Assembly (NCBI RefSeq): GCF_002754475.1
Contig: NZ_PEFL01000001.1
Coordinates: forward strand, 2,418,001 to 2,482,000
DNA: 64,000 nt
Direction: 5' to 3'
DNA from: Comamonas sp. 26
GTDB lineage: Bacteria; Pseudomonadota; Gammaproteobacteria; Burkholderiales; Burkholderiaceae_C
In this document: positions 37,818 through 47,047 of the stretch, in pieces
Position numbering within the stretch: position 1 is the stretch's first letter
Layout: every line of letters begins with the position of its first letter
Position numbers and translations under genes: made by a program
The notes under the pieces: model-generated
The model's database searches: none
What the model saw: the letters and a program-made list of their open reading frames with translations, nothing else
Told to the model about the DNA's origin: nothing

Positions 37818-39047
37818 ATGCTCAATGCCTTGTGGCTAGGATTTTTCTTGGTAGCAGCTGTCGCTGCTTTGGCGCAGTGGCTGGTGGGCGGGCAAGCCGA
37901 AGTTTTCTCGGCCATGGTGCAAGCCCTGTTTTCCATGGCCAAACTCTCGGTCGAGGTGATGGTGCTGCTGTTTGGCACGCTCACGCTGTGGCTGGGCTTT
38001 TTGCGCATTGCTGAAAAAGCCGGCGTGGTCGAATGGCTGGCCAAGGTGCTGGGTCCGCTTTTTTCCAAACTGATGCCCGAGGTCCCGCGCGGCCACCCAG
38101 CGCTGGGGCTGATTACGCTGAATTTTGCCGCCAACGGGCTGGGGCTGGATAACGCCGCCACGCCAATGGGCCTCAAAGCCATGCGCTCCCTGCAAGAGCT
38201 CAACCCGCGCCCGGACACCGCAACCAATGCGCAGATTCTGTTTCTGGTGCTCAACGCCTCCTCGCTCACCCTGCTGCCTGTCACCATCTTCATGTACCGC
38301 ATGCAGCAAGGTGCGGCAGACCCGACCCTGGTCTTTCTGCCCATCTTGCTGGCCACCTCGGCCTCCACACTGGTGGGCCTGATCAGCGTCGCCTTAGTGC
38401 AGCGCCTGCCCATCTTCAGCCCCGTGGTGCTGGCCTATCTGCTGCCTCTGGCGTTGGCACTGGCGGCCTTCATGGCGTTTCTGGCCACGCTCAGCGCGGC
38501 GGCTCTGTCGCATCTTTCATCGTTAATGGGCAACCTCACGCTGTTTGCGCTGATCGTGCTGTTTGTGGGGCTGGGCGCATGGCGCAAAGTGGCTGTGTAT
38601 GACAGCTTTATCGAAGGCGCCAAGGAAGGCTTTGATGTGGCCAAGGGCCTGCTGCCTTATCTGGTAGCAATGCTCTGCGCCGTAGGCGTGTTTCGCGCAT
38701 CGGGAGCGCTGGAATATGCGCTGTCAGGCATTCGCTGGGTCGTGCATGCCGTGGGCATGGACGCCCGCTTTGTCGACGCCCTTCCCACCGCGCTGGTCAA
38801 ACCGTTTTCGGGCAGCGCCGCCCGCGCCATGCTGATCGAGACCATGCAAAGCCAGGGCGTAGACAGTTTTGCCGCGCTGGTCGCCGCCACCATTCAGGGC
38901 AGCACCGAAACCACCTTCTACGTGCTGGCCGTGTACTTTGGTGCCGTAGGCATTCAGCGCGCCCGCCACGCCGTTCCCTGCGCGCTGCTGGCCGAACTGG
39001 CGGGCGTGGTCGCTGCCATTGTGGTTTGCTATCAATTTTTTGGTTAA
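37818..39047 (+). CDS. Nucleoside-recognition (Gate) domain membrane protein, SpmA-SpmB fusion
   Basis: A 409-residue multi-spanning membrane protein. Two Gate domains are visible: an SpmA-like half (LTLWLGFLRIAEKAGVVEWL, GLITLNFAANGLGLDNAATP) and an SpmB-like half (IEGAKEGFDVAKGLLPYLVA, FSGSAARAMLIETM, STETTFYVLAVYFGAVGIQR). In Bacillus these are separate spore maturation proteins; non-sporulating proteobacteria carry the fusion and its transport role is unknown. The ribosome site is weak. Confidence 0.88.
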   Translation: MLNALWLGFFLVAAVAALAQWLVGGQAEVFSAMVQALFSMAKLSVEVMVLLFGTLTLWLGFLRIAEKAGVVEWLAKVLGPLFSKLMPEVPRGHPALGLITLNFAANGLGLDNAATPMGLKAMRSLQELNPRPDTATNAQILFLVLNASSLTLLPVTIFMYRMQQGAADPTLVFLPILLATSASTLVGLISVALVQRLPIFSPVVLAYLLPLALALAAFMAFLATLSAAALSHLSSLMGNLTLFALIVLFVGLGAWRKVAVYDSFIEGAKEGFDVAKGLLPYLVAMLCAVGVFRASGALEYALSGIRWVVHAVGMDARFVDALPTALVKPFSGSAARAMLIETMQSQGVDSFAALVAATIQGSTETTFYVLAVYFGAVGIQRARHAVPCALLAELAGVVAAIVVCYQFFG

Positions 39048-39107
39048 GACCCAAGACTGCCAAGCGCGGCAAGCCCATTTTTGAAATGAAATCCAGAGGT
39101 TCGCCCA

Positions 39108-39737
39108 ATGAACACAGAGCCCATATCCCTGTTTCAGACCTCATGGCAGCGCTGCTGGGCCGCTCTGGGCCTGATGCCACCCGCTGATTTGCAGCAGCGC
39201 CTTCTGGCCGCCTATGCCCAGCCTCAGCGCCACTATCACACCCACCAGCATCTGGCCGAATGCCTGGTGCACTTTGATGCGGTCTGGCAGCAGACGCAGC
39301 GCCCCGGCGAAATGGCAATTGCGCTGTGGTTTCACGATGCCATCTACGAAGTCAAGGGCAAGGACAACGAGCTGTGCAGCGCTCAATGGGCTGTGCAGGC
39401 GCTCAAAGACTGCGGTGCAGCGGATGAAACCTGTCAGCGTGTGCATGCCCTCATCATGGCCACCTGCCACACTGCGACACCTGCCGATGCATACACGGAA
39501 GCCGATGCCAAGCTGCTGGTCGACATAGATCTCGCCATTCTGGGCGCCAGCCCAGAGCGCTTTGCCGAGTACGACGCGCAAGTCGCCGCCGAATACGCCT
39601 GGGTGCCACGGCTGGTCTATCGCTTCAAGCGCAAGCAGGTGCTTAACAGCTTTTTGCAGCGCGATGCCATTTACCTCACGCCGCACTTTCACCAACTGCT
39701 AGAGGCACAGGCCCGTCGCAATCTGAGTCAGAGCTGA
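39108..39737 (+). CDS. HD-domain-like metal-dependent phosphohydrolase
   Basis: A 209-residue protein with metal-binding histidines in RHYHTHQHLAECL and LWFHDAIYEVKGKDNELCSA, the pattern of the predicted HD-superfamily phosphohydrolases often mislabelled as NMDA-receptor-like. The C-terminus (RFKRKQVLNSFLQRDAIYLT) is typical of the group. The substrate is unknown. It begins 60 bases after the Gate-domain gene and may be co-transcribed. Confidence 0.8.
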   Translation: MNTEPISLFQTSWQRCWAALGLMPPADLQQRLLAAYAQPQRHYHTHQHLAECLVHFDAVWQQTQRPGEMAIALWFHDAIYEVKGKDNELCSAQWAVQALKDCGAADETCQRVHALIMATCHTATPADAYTEADAKLLVDIDLAILGASPERFAEYDAQVAAEYAWVPRLVYRFKRKQVLNSFLQRDAIYLTPHFHQLLEAQARRNLSQS

Positions 39738-39752
39738 GAGATTCCAGGCCCC

Positions 39753-40406
39753 TCACATCTCGTCGATCACTGTGCTTGCCGCACCGCTCTGTGCGGCGGC
39801 CATGCCCTCATGCGCTTCAATCGCGAAGCGATCACGGCAGTTGACGTAAAAGCTGGCACCAAAGCGCCCCACGGGGAAGAAGTCTTGCAGGCGTACGCGC
39901 CATTTTTCGGTATCCACCAGCCCTTCGCGCACGGCCAGCCATTGCACGCGGCCGATAAAGACATAGCGGCTTTCCGTCTCCAGCGTCTCGTGCAGCACGC
40001 ATTCAAAGGCGACTGGTGCCTCAGCAATGCGCGGCGGCTTCACGCTTTGTGATGGCGTAGCTGTCAGCCCCGTATGCAGCAACTCGCTGTGCTCTGGCGG
40101 CAGACGGTCGCCACAGCGGTGCATGGCGGCGGCCATGGCCTCGTCGGTGATATGCACCACAAATTCACCCGTACGCAAGATATTGCTGGCCGTGTCTTTT
40201 TGCGCCGCATCCTGCACCTTGTTGATGCTGAGCATCACTACCGGCGGGTCCTCGCCCATCATGTTGAACATGCTGAAAGGCGCGGCGTTCACCGTTCCAT
40301 CGGGCCCCAGCGTGGTGACCAGCGCAATCGGGCGCGGCACGATCAGGCTGGCCATCAGCTTGTAGCGGGCATAGGTGTCGAGCAGGGAAAAATCGATCTC
40401 TGTCAT
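39753..40406 (-). CDS. Flavin reductase-like FMN-binding split-barrel protein
   Basis: A 217-residue flavin reductase-like domain protein. FMN-site features are seen: LIVPRPIALVTTLGPDGTVN, APFSMFNMMGEDPPVVMLSI and NILRTGEFVVHI. Members reduce flavin for two-component monooxygenases or bind FMN with other roles. The start is set at 40406 (MTEIDFSLLDTY); the frame is open further up but loses similarity. It is divergent from the ABC binding protein gene. Confidence 0.85.
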   Translation of the reverse strand: MTEIDFSLLDTYARYKLMASLIVPRPIALVTTLGPDGTVNAAPFSMFNMMGEDPPVVMLSINKVQDAAQKDTASNILRTGEFVVHITDEAMAAAMHRCGDRLPPEHSELLHTGLTATPSQSVKPPRIAEAPVAFECVLHETLETESRYVFIGRVQWLAVREGLVDTEKWRVRLQDFFPVGRFGASFYVNCRDRFAIEAHEGMAAAQSGAASTVIDEM

Positions 40407-40627
40407 GGCAGTTTCTATCCATTTTTGAAACGGGTTTGATATGGATTCAATAGCACGTAGCGCAAGCAGTACCTGCGCCAACGGGTTATTCATTGCAATA
40501 TTCATGCCCAGCACGCAGCACACGAAAAGCCTTTTCACGCCGGACCCATGCACCAGCGCCGCGCAACTTCGCACCCTATCTGCACCAGCGCAGTGCGGCC
40601 CTCACCACCGCTCACTTTGTATACAAC

Positions 40628-40644
40628 TTGGCATTGATCTTGCG
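40628..40644 (+). promoter_or_regulatory. Sigma-54 (RpoN)-type promoter
   Basis: TTGGCATTGATCTTGCG has GG (40630-40631) and GC (40642-40643) separated by the required 10 bases, close to the consensus YTGGCACGrNNNTTGCW. It lies 47 bases before the start of the substrate-binding gene. Nothing else is seen in 40407-40690. Confidence 0.65.
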
Positions 40645-40690
40645 CTCAGGTTTGTCATCTCTTCAGCGATCGACAACATAAGGAAGCTTC

Positions 40691-41713
40691 ATGCGCAAAC
40701 GATTTTTTCTGCAAGCCGCCGCAGCCGCCATGGCCATGACCTGGGGCCACGCTCAGGCGGCAGAAACGCCTCTCAAATTTCAGTTGGACTGGCGCTTTGA
40801 AGGGCCTGCAGCCCTCTTCGTGCATCCCGAGCAAAAAGGCTATTTCAAGCAAGCAGGTCTGGATGTGAATGTGGAAGCGGCCAGCGGCGCAGGCGCCATT
40901 CAGCGTGTAGCGTCTGGCACGCATGATCTGGGTTTTGCCGACTTGGCGGCGCTGATGGAGTTTCACGCCAACAACCCCGACGCCCCCATCAAGCCCGTGG
41001 CCATCATGGTGATCTACAACACCACGCCTGCGTCCGTCATGGCGCTCAAAAAATCCGGCATCACCAAGGCCTCAGACCTGACGGGCAAGAAGCTGGGAGC
41101 CCCCATTTTTGATGCGGGTCGCCGCACCTTCCCCATCTTTGCGCAAGCCAATGGTGTGGGCGATGTGCAGTGGAGCACCATGGACCCGCAGCTGCGCGAA
41201 ACCATGCTGGCGCGTGGCGATCTGGATGCCGTGACGGGCTACACCTTCACCAGCCTGCTCAACCTGGAAGCGCGTGGCATCAAGCGCGAGGATGTGGTGG
41301 TACTGCCCTATGCCACCCACGGCGTACAGCTCTACGGCAATGTGATCATCGCCAGCCCCAAACTGATTGCCGAAAAGCCCGAGGCTGTGCGCGCCTTCCT
41401 CAAAGCCTTTGCCCGTGGCGCGAAGGAAGGCATTGCCAACCCCGAAGCGGCCATTGCCTCCATGAAGGCCAAGGACGGACTGGTTAACGCGCCGCTGGAA
41501 GTCAAACGCCTGAAACTGACCATAGAGACCGCCATTGACAGCGCGGGTGCACGCGCTGAAGGTTTTGGCCAGCTGCGCACAGAGCGCCTGCAAGCCATGG
41601 CCGAGCAGGTCTCCAAGGCCTATGCCACCAAGAACCCCGTGCCTGCACGTGCCGTGTGGAATGGCAGCTTTTTACCCAGTGCGGCAGAGCTGGATATCTT
41701 GCCCAAGCGTTAA
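40691..41713 (+). CDS. ABC transporter substrate-binding protein, NMT1/THI5-like (SsuA/TauA type)
   Basis: A 340-residue periplasmic binding protein with a signal peptide ending AQAAE, then PLKFQLDWRFEGPAALFVHP as in THI5/NMT1 proteins and the later motif VIASPKLIAEKPEAVRAFLK. This family binds pyrimidine precursors, sulfonates, nitrate or aromatic amides. The ribosome site is AAGGAAGC. No ATPase or permease gene follows, only a terminator, so it must use components encoded elsewhere. The sigma-54-type promoter suggests control by nitrogen status or by an enhancer-binding protein. Confidence 0.87.
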   Translation: MRKRFFLQAAAAAMAMTWGHAQAAETPLKFQLDWRFEGPAALFVHPEQKGYFKQAGLDVNVEAASGAGAIQRVASGTHDLGFADLAALMEFHANNPDAPIKPVAIMVIYNTTPASVMALKKSGITKASDLTGKKLGAPIFDAGRRTFPIFAQANGVGDVQWSTMDPQLRETMLARGDLDAVTGYTFTSLLNLEARGIKREDVVVLPYATHGVQLYGNVIIASPKLIAEKPEAVRAFLKAFARGAKEGIANPEAAIASMKAKDGLVNAPLEVKRLKLTIETAIDSAGARAEGFGQLRTERLQAMAEQVSKAYATKNPVPARAVWNGSFLPSAAELDILPKR

Positions 41714-41755
41714 GCGTCCTCTCTTGCGATGCAGAAGTGCTTTAGCAAGCGCAAG

Positions 41756-41792
41756 AAAAACCCAGTGACTCATATCGTCAGCTGGGTTTTTT
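41756..41792 (+). terminator. Intrinsic terminator after the binding-protein gene
   Basis: The arms AAAACCCAG and CTGGGTTTT, with T6 after the right arm, can form a bidirectional stem. Confidence 0.82.
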
Positions 41793-41960
41793 GTGAGCGT
41801 TAGGGACAAAGTGGGCGACGCCCTTCCCCAATTGCGTAGCACGGGAGGCTCGTTGCCCGCTGGGCACCTCTGGCTGCACCAATCAAGGGTGCTCCATGGA
41901 CTTTGTGTTGGGTCGCACCGCTGAATCCGCCGCAGCAAATGTCCGAGCCGACTTTCATAC

Positions 41961-42013
41961 ATCAAATATGGCTATACCGCATATCAATCAAGTGCTACCA
42001 GCTATATATTCAA
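41961..42013 (+). repeat. Dispersed intergenic repeat, copy 7 (degenerate)
   Basis: ATGGCTATACCGCATATC, then AATCAAGTGCTACCAGCTAT: forward orientation with several substitutions. Confidence 0.5.
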
Positions 42014-42025
42014 TAGCGGAAATAT

Positions 42026-42063
42026 AAAAAAACCGGCGGCCTTCTCAGACTCACCGGTTTTTT
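42026..42063. terminator. Bidirectional terminator after icd
   Basis: The arms AAAAAACCGG and CCGGTTTTTT enclose a 17-base loop. For icd (minus strand) the left A run becomes the U run. Confidence 0.82.
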
Positions 42064-42109
42064 GTAGCTTGCAGGCAAGGCCTGCGGCCTCGCACTGCAA
42101 AACTCTTGC

Positions 42110-44341
42110 TTACGCGGCTGCGATAGCGGCGTTGAAGGTGGCGCTGGGGCGCATCACTGCGTCCAGCTTGGCGACGTCGGGCATGTAGTAGCCGCCGATA
42201 TCGACAGCCTTGCCTTGCACTTCCTTCATCTCAGCCACGATCTTGGCTTCGTTGTCGGCCAGCGTCTTGGCCAGAGTGGCGAACTTGGCAGCCAGTTCTG
42301 CGTCTTCGGTCTGAGCGGCCAGAGCCTGAGCCCAGTACAGAGCGATGTAGAACTGCGAGCCACGGTTGTCCAGCTCACCAGTGCGGCGCGAAGGCGACTT
42401 GTCTTCGTCCAGCAGCTTGCCAGTGGCTTCGTCCAAAGTCTTGGCCAGCAGCTTGGCGCGCGCGTTGCCTTCCTTGATGCCCAGGTCTTCGAACGAGACG
42501 GCCAGGGCCAGGAATTCACCCAGCGAGTCCCAGCGCAGGTGGTTTTCCTCCACTAGTTGCTGTACATGCTTGGGAGCGGAGCCGCCAGCACCGGTTTCGT
42601 ACATGCCGCCACCTGCCATCAAAGGCACGATGGAGAGCATCTTGGCCGAAGTACCCAGTTCCAGGATGGGGAACAGGTCGGTCAGGTAGTCACGCAGAAT
42701 GTTGCCGGTCACCGAGATGGTGTCCAGACCACGAGCCACACGCTCCAACGTGTAGCGCATGGCGCGCACTTGCGACAGGATGTGGATTTCCAGACCCGTG
42801 GTGTCGTATTCCTTCAAGTAGGTTTGCACCTTCTTGATCAGCTCGGCTTCGTGGGGACGGTAGGGGTCCAGCCAGAACACGGCAGGCATACCGGAGTTGC
42901 GGGCACGGGTCACGGCCAGCTTCACCCAGTCGCGCACGGGTGCATCCTTGACCTGGCACATACGCCAGATGTCGCCAGCTTCGACGTTCTGGCTCATCAG
43001 CACTTCGCCAGTGGCGGTGTCAACGATGTTGGCCACGCCGTCTTCGGCGATTTCGAAAGTCTTGTCGTGCGAGCCGTACTCTTCAGCCTTCTGAGCCATC
43101 AGACCCACGTTGGGCACGGTGCCCATTGTCTTGGGGTCGAAGTTGCCGTGCCACTTGCAGAAATTGATCACTTCTTGGTAGATACGGGCGAAGGTGGACT
43201 CAGGCATCACGGCCTTGCAGTCGTAAGGCTTGCCATCAGCAGCCCACATCTGACCGCCCACGCGGATCATGGCAGGCATAGATGCGTCAACGATCACGTC
43301 GTTGGGCGAGTGGAAGTTGGTGATGCCCTTGGCAGAGTCAACCATGGCCAGACGAGGACGATCTTCCTGGCACTTGTGCAAGTCACGGATGATCTCTTCA
43401 CGCTGCGACGAAGGCAGCTTTTCGATCTTGGCGTACAGGTCGGCCATGCCGTTGTTCACGTTCACGCCCAGCTGGTCAAACAGCTTGCCGTGCTTCTCGA
43501 AGGCTTCCTTGTAGAAGATGCGCACACAGTGACCGAACACGATGGGGTGGGACACCTTCATCATCGTGGCCTTGACGTGCAGCGAGAACAGAATGCCGGC
43601 TTCCTTGCAGTCTTCGATTTCCTTTTCATAGAAGTCGCACAGCGCCTTCTTGCTCATGAACATGGAATCGATCACTTCTGCAGCCTGCAGCTTGACCTTG
43701 TCCTTCAGAACAATGGATTGGCCGGACTTAGTTTCCAGCACCATCTTGACTTCACAGGCCTTGTCCAGAGTCATGGACTTTTCACCGTGGTAGAAGTCGC
43801 CCTTATCCATGTGGGACACGTGGGTCTGCGACCACTGCTTCCACTCGCCCATCGAATGGGGGTGCTTCTTGGCGTAGTTCTTCACAGCAGCAGGAGCGCG
43901 GCGGTCAGAGTTACCTTCGCGCAGCACGGGGTTCACGGCAGAGCCGATGCACTTGCTGTAGCGAGCCTTGATGTCTTTTTCTGCGTCGGTAGCGGGGTTC
44001 TCAGGGAAGTCAGGCAGAGCGTAGCCCTTGCCTTGCAGCTCCTTGATGGCCTCTTGCAGCTGGCCCACAGATGCCGAGATATTAGGCAGCTTGATGATGT
44101 TGGCTTCAGGCGTCAGCGTCAGCTTGCCCAGCGCAGCCAGATTGTTGGGAGCGCGCTGTGCTTCTGTCAGGAATTCGGGGAACTCGCCCAGGATACGGCC
44201 GGACAGCGAGATGTCGCTGGTTTCCACATTGATGCCAGCAGGCGCCGCAAAAGCGCGGATCACAGGCAGAAATGCGCTGGTGGCCAGACGAGGAGCCTCG
44301 TCAGTCAAGGTATAGATGATGGTGGGTTGCTGCGTACTCAT
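42110..44341 (-). CDS. icd: NADP-dependent isocitrate dehydrogenase, monomeric type
   Basis: A 743-residue monomeric IDH of the TCA cycle, making 2-oxoglutarate, CO2 and NADPH. It begins [20 protein letters not shown] and shows [28 protein letters not shown] segment ([20 protein letters not shown]), [36 protein letters not shown] and [20 protein letters not shown]. Length and motifs separate it from the 420-residue homodimeric enzyme. The start at 44341 follows GAGACACGAG; an upstream ATG would add 25 residues. Confidence 0.96.
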   Translation of the reverse strand: MSTQQPTIIYTLTDEAPRLATSAFLPVIRAFAAPAGINVETSDISLSGRILGEFPEFLTEAQRAPNNLAALGKLTLTPEANIIKLPNISASVGQLQEAIKELQGKGYALPDFPENPATDAEKDIKARYSKCIGSAVNPVLREGNSDRRAPAAVKNYAKKHPHSMGEWKQWSQTHVSHMDKGDFYHGEKSMTLDKACEVKMVLETKSGQSIVLKDKVKLQAAEVIDSMFMSKKALCDFYEKEIEDCKEAGILFSLHVKATMMKVSHPIVFGHCVRIFYKEAFEKHGKLFDQLGVNVNNGMADLYAKIEKLPSSQREEIIRDLHKCQEDRPRLAMVDSAKGITNFHSPNDVIVDASMPAMIRVGGQMWAADGKPYDCKAVMPESTFARIYQEVINFCKWHGNFDPKTMGTVPNVGLMAQKAEEYGSHDKTFEIAEDGVANIVDTATGEVLMSQNVEAGDIWRMCQVKDAPVRDWVKLAVTRARNSGMPAVFWLDPYRPHEAELIKKVQTYLKEYDTTGLEIHILSQVRAMRYTLERVARGLDTISVTGNILRDYLTDLFPILELGTSAKMLSIVPLMAGGGMYETGAGGSAPKHVQQLVEENHLRWDSLGEFLALAVSFEDLGIKEGNARAKLLAKTLDEATGKLLDEDKSPSRRTGELDNRGSQFYIALYWAQALAAQTEDAELAAKFATLAKTLADNEAKIVAEMKEVQGKAVDIGGYYMPDVAKLDAVMRPSATFNAAIAAA

Positions 44342-44605
44342 CTCGTGTCTCAGGTTATGAAAAAAGGGGGAGTGCCTAGGGCCGACATCCCGAGCTTGCG
44401 CAATGGGGCCTGACACAGCGGGACGACACTATCTTGATGCAATGCGTTCCCACAATACAAAATTCTAAGCGCAACCGGGCAGTTTTTTTCAAGTCTTGTA
44501 CAAGACCCAGGGTTTTAGGTCTGCTTTAATGAGGCATCTCCATAGGGGAAGTGCACAAAACCCCTTGATTTTTGCCATGTAAATAATTTAATTCCGCTGC
44601 GCGGC

Positions 44606-44864
44606 CTTTGGCACAAAGTTGCACGCGCTTTGGCACAAAGAATTGCGTTGCGAATAATTGCGTTGCGCGGCCTTTGGCACAAATTTGCGCTCGCTTTGGC
44701 ACAAAGTAGCGCACGCTTTGGCACCGAAGCTGACAAATCAGCAAGTGAGCACATCTTGCCAAGTGTTGTTTTTTCGCCGATCACCTTGACTCAGTCGCTG
44801 ACGATGAGTGCTCGACCTGCTGATTTCACAGCCTTAAGCAGCGACAGGAAACGACCCAGAGCAG
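44606..44864 (+). repeat. Iterated module, copy A (five TTTGGCAC words on a 22-bp grid)
   Basis: TTTGGCAC starts at 44606, 44628, 44672, 44694 and 44716, that is every 22 bases with one slot (44650) degenerate. Each is followed by AAA and a GC-rich spacer (TTGCGC-like). The stretch 44655-44864 is about 95% identical to 57337-57545 (copy B), same orientation. The array resembles plasmid iterons or multiple recombinase sites in form. No matching protein is identified. Confidence 0.85.
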
Positions 44865-44868
44865 ACAT
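44791..44868 (-). pseudogene. 3' end of an unknown gene inside the repeat (copy A)
   Basis: Read on the minus strand this gives GRFLSLLKAVKSAGRALIVS then D and a stop, matching the end of the longer fragment at 57472-57672 (GRFLSLLQAVKSAGRAFVVS). It shows that the repeated module once lay just downstream of a coding gene. The family is not recognised. Confidence 0.45.
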
Positions 44869-44963
44869 TTAGATCTGCCAGTTTTGCTGTTGTGCGTGCA
44901 AGCTCTAGGCCGATTTATTCGGGCATGGTCAAATAGTTGCTCGCAGCATTGATCAAGAACTAA

Positions 44964-46358
44964 ATGAATCGCCAGAATATCAAACGCAAGATGTCCGATG
45001 TTGAGCTTTGTATTGCGCTCGCGCCCGAAGCTGGGGACGATTACCGCCTCGCTATACAAGTAATGACGGCATTTCCAGACTATGCCAAAACCAAGTTCAG
45101 GATCGTAATCGAGCACTTGATAGTGACTCTGGCCAAGAAATTCAAAGTTGATATTGAAAACCTTGACCTGTACAGCAGTATCAATGAGCTGTATGAGTGC
45201 CAAATCATTGACCGTAGTTTGCGCACTGATCTGCACGCGATCCGATTGCTTGGAAATGAAGTTGTACATGCCAAGCTAACGAAAAAGCATACATCTGACG
45301 CCTCCGTGGAACCCAGCAAGGATTCCGGGGCAGGAGATTTGAAAAGTACAGTTGCTGCCAGAAAAACGCTTCTCGGTATTTTTGAGAGTGTTTTTCTCCT
45401 GATAAATAAAAGTGAGGAGCTACCTGAAATCACCATTGTGGAGGTTGGCGACATCACCAGTCAGCAAACACTTTGGAAGGCCGTCTCATCTATAGACTTT
45501 GAGGCCAAGATGGCCGCGGGACTGATTCTTGAGGCTCAGTCGTTGGCTCCGATACCCCAGGGAGTCCTTATCATTGCGCGTAGTGAGGACGCACACAGGA
45601 AAACGACCCGAAAAATGGCTGCAGAACTGTATTGGGCAGCTTGTGTGATCAGTGCCAGAGTAGACAGACTGACACTGGTAGAAATTGGACAAAGGGGCGG
45701 AGAGGATGCCTGCCTGTTTAGTTTCGCAAACACAGAGGCCTTGTACCGATATTCTCTGCTCACCGTTGACCTAGCAGAAGGTGAAGAACACCAACGGCGC
45801 GGCGTGAAAGCCTTGGAGGTCGCTGCAAAGAGGGGGTATGCCGCTGCTTGTGCGCAGTACGGTGATTTTTTACGAGATAAAGGGCAGTTCGGCGAGGCCT
45901 TTGAGCTTTTGTCCAACTCATTGGCGAAAGGGGAAATTTCGTGTCATGCAGGGCTGGGGCTTCTGTATCTTGAAAAAGACTACTCTGACTATTCGCAGAA
46001 GTTGGCAGAACAATGCTTTGAGAATGGCATTGCAAGTGGATCTAGCCACTGCGAGTACCTTCTTGGCCGCTTTCTCTATGAGGGCAAAGAGTTAGAGCAA
46101 GACAAAGAGCGTGGAAAAGCGCTGCTGAAGTCCGCTGCTGATGCGGGACATGCAACAGCTTCGCACTATTCTGCATTGATGGTTGATGACAAATTAGTTA
46201 AGCATGTGCAGGGTGCGTTTAAGCAGTTGTACAAGAAACTGAAAATATTGCAGGAGCCGCAAGTCCAGAAGGTACGCTCGGGTGTAACAAAGCAAGGTCG
46301 CAATGACCCATGCGCTTGTATGTCAGGCTTGAAGCATAAGAAATGCTGCGGTGCTTGA
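44964..46358 (+). CDS. DUF4145-like / Sel1-repeat / SEC-C zinc-motif protein
   Basis: A 464-residue, probably cytoplasmic protein with three parts. Residues about 30-115 resemble DUF4145/HEPN-type helices (DYAKTKFRIVIEHLIVTLAK, and RLLGNEVVHAKL with the G-N-E-x-x-H pattern). Residues about 255-390 are Sel1/TPR-like repeats (AAKRGYAAACAQYGDFLRDK, AGLGLLYLEKDYSDYSQKLA, LLKSAADAGHATASHYSALM). The C-terminus is a SEC-C metal motif, GRNDPCACMSGLKHKKCCG. DUF4145 proteins often accompany restriction or abortive-infection genes; a defence role is inference. Codon use and AT content differ from the neighbouring core genes. No partner gene adjoins it. Confidence 0.75.
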   Translation: MNRQNIKRKMSDVELCIALAPEAGDDYRLAIQVMTAFPDYAKTKFRIVIEHLIVTLAKKFKVDIENLDLYSSINELYECQIIDRSLRTDLHAIRLLGNEVVHAKLTKKHTSDASVEPSKDSGAGDLKSTVAARKTLLGIFESVFLLINKSEELPEITIVEVGDITSQQTLWKAVSSIDFEAKMAAGLILEAQSLAPIPQGVLIIARSEDAHRKTTRKMAAELYWAACVISARVDRLTLVEIGQRGGEDACLFSFANTEALYRYSLLTVDLAEGEEHQRRGVKALEVAAKRGYAAACAQYGDFLRDKGQFGEAFELLSNSLAKGEISCHAGLGLLYLEKDYSDYSQKLAEQCFENGIASGSSHCEYLLGRFLYEGKELEQDKERGKALLKSAADAGHATASHYSALMVDDKLVKHVQGAFKQLYKKLKILQEPQVQKVRSGVTKQGRNDPCACMSGLKHKKCCGA

Positions 46359-46474
46359 CGCCGATAGGTCTGAGGCAACCCCGCGGAGGACTCCTTTTGG
46401 CCGACAGTGACCGTCGCTTTCCGACCAGAGGCGGCTTATGGACATGACCCTCTCTTCTTAGCCCCTGCGCCTAA

Positions 46475-46723
46475 TCAAGAACATTCACAGATCTTTCGAT
46501 ACATACCCTTTGCCGACATTGGGTAGTTCTTGTCGTCTACCAAATTTCCTGCCCTTGGTATGCACTGTTGCCTGCATTCTTGAGTTGCATCTCTGGGAGC
46601 TGGAAGGAAGAACCCCAGAAGGTATGCCCCGCTTATGAACGATCCAAAAATTATCAAAACCATCCACCCAGGTGTTAACAAGCTCGAAAGTTTCTTCTTT
46701 AATTTATTGAAGTAGCTTTTCAT
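46475..46723 (-). CDS. Small single-helix membrane protein with cysteine-rich tail, unknown
   Basis: An 82-residue peptide: basic N-terminus (MKSYFNKLKKKLSSLL), one helix (GWMVLIIFGSFISGAYLLGF) and a tail with four cysteines (ECRQQC, KICECS). The layout is coherent enough to be real, but there is no strong ribosome site and no recognisable family. Confidence 0.4.
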   Translation of the reverse strand: MKSYFNKLKKKLSSLLTPGWMVLIIFGSFISGAYLLGFFLPAPRDATQECRQQCIPRAGNLVDDKNYPMSAKGMYRKICECS

Positions 46724-47047
46724 AAAACGGATGATGGTTATGTGGTCGTCACAACGGCATTAGTACATTTTCCTAGAAACTCATGCGACTGCTTCTGGCC
46801 GAACGCTGCCTATCTCTCCTTCTGGATGCCGTAAGACAACAAGATACCTAGCTGCAGGGCTGGCATGTTTGAGAAGTGCAGCCAACATTTTTGTTATTCC
46901 TTTTTTGGAATTTAGACACATCGATTTGAGACACAATGCGTGCGGTCACTTGCGCTTGAAAGTGAACTAAATCTATAAGCGATGTATCTCATGTATGAGT
47001 GCACCCATTTAGTGCTGGCTCAAATATTTACAGAGGATCTCTTTTAA
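46724..47047. other. AT-rich stretch upstream of the H-NS-like gene
   Basis: No gene is seen; it presumably contains the H-NS-like gene promoter. The sequence is AT-rich with TTTTTT and TTGAGACAC words but no clear operator. Confidence 0.5.

Larger units (their letters stand above)
41793..42109. other. Gap between the binding-protein gene and icd
   Basis: No gene is seen. It contains dispersed repeat copy 7 and the icd terminator. Confidence 0.55.
44342..44963. other. Intergenic stretch at the left edge of the accessory region
   Basis: It holds the icd promoter region (44342-44520), then copy A of the 22-bp iterated module (44606-44864). No gene is supported; short open frames across the repeats are by-products of the repetition. 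Confidence 0.6.

Noticed and set aside
42557..44413. 618-codon plus-strand frame
   Set aside because: Antisense of icd, with the His/Val/Gln-rich composition typical of shadow frames.
44342..44600. tRNA gene as integration site of the island
   Set aside because: No cloverleaf or tRNA-like sequence was found next to icd or at the right border.
44606..44723. TTTGGCAC...TTGC words as sigma-54 promoters
   Set aside because: GG and GC are 9 bases apart instead of the required 10, and they recur on a 22-bp grid; this is a repeat property, not a promoter set.
44606..44723. CRISPR array
   Set aside because: The period is only 22 bases in total, spacers are similar to each other and no cas genes are present.
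44515..44784. Protein-coding frame with repeated LCAKA/LCQR units across copy A
   Set aside because: It is the by-product of reading the 22-bp repeat in shifting frames; there is no ribosome site or domain, and copies B and C do not keep it.
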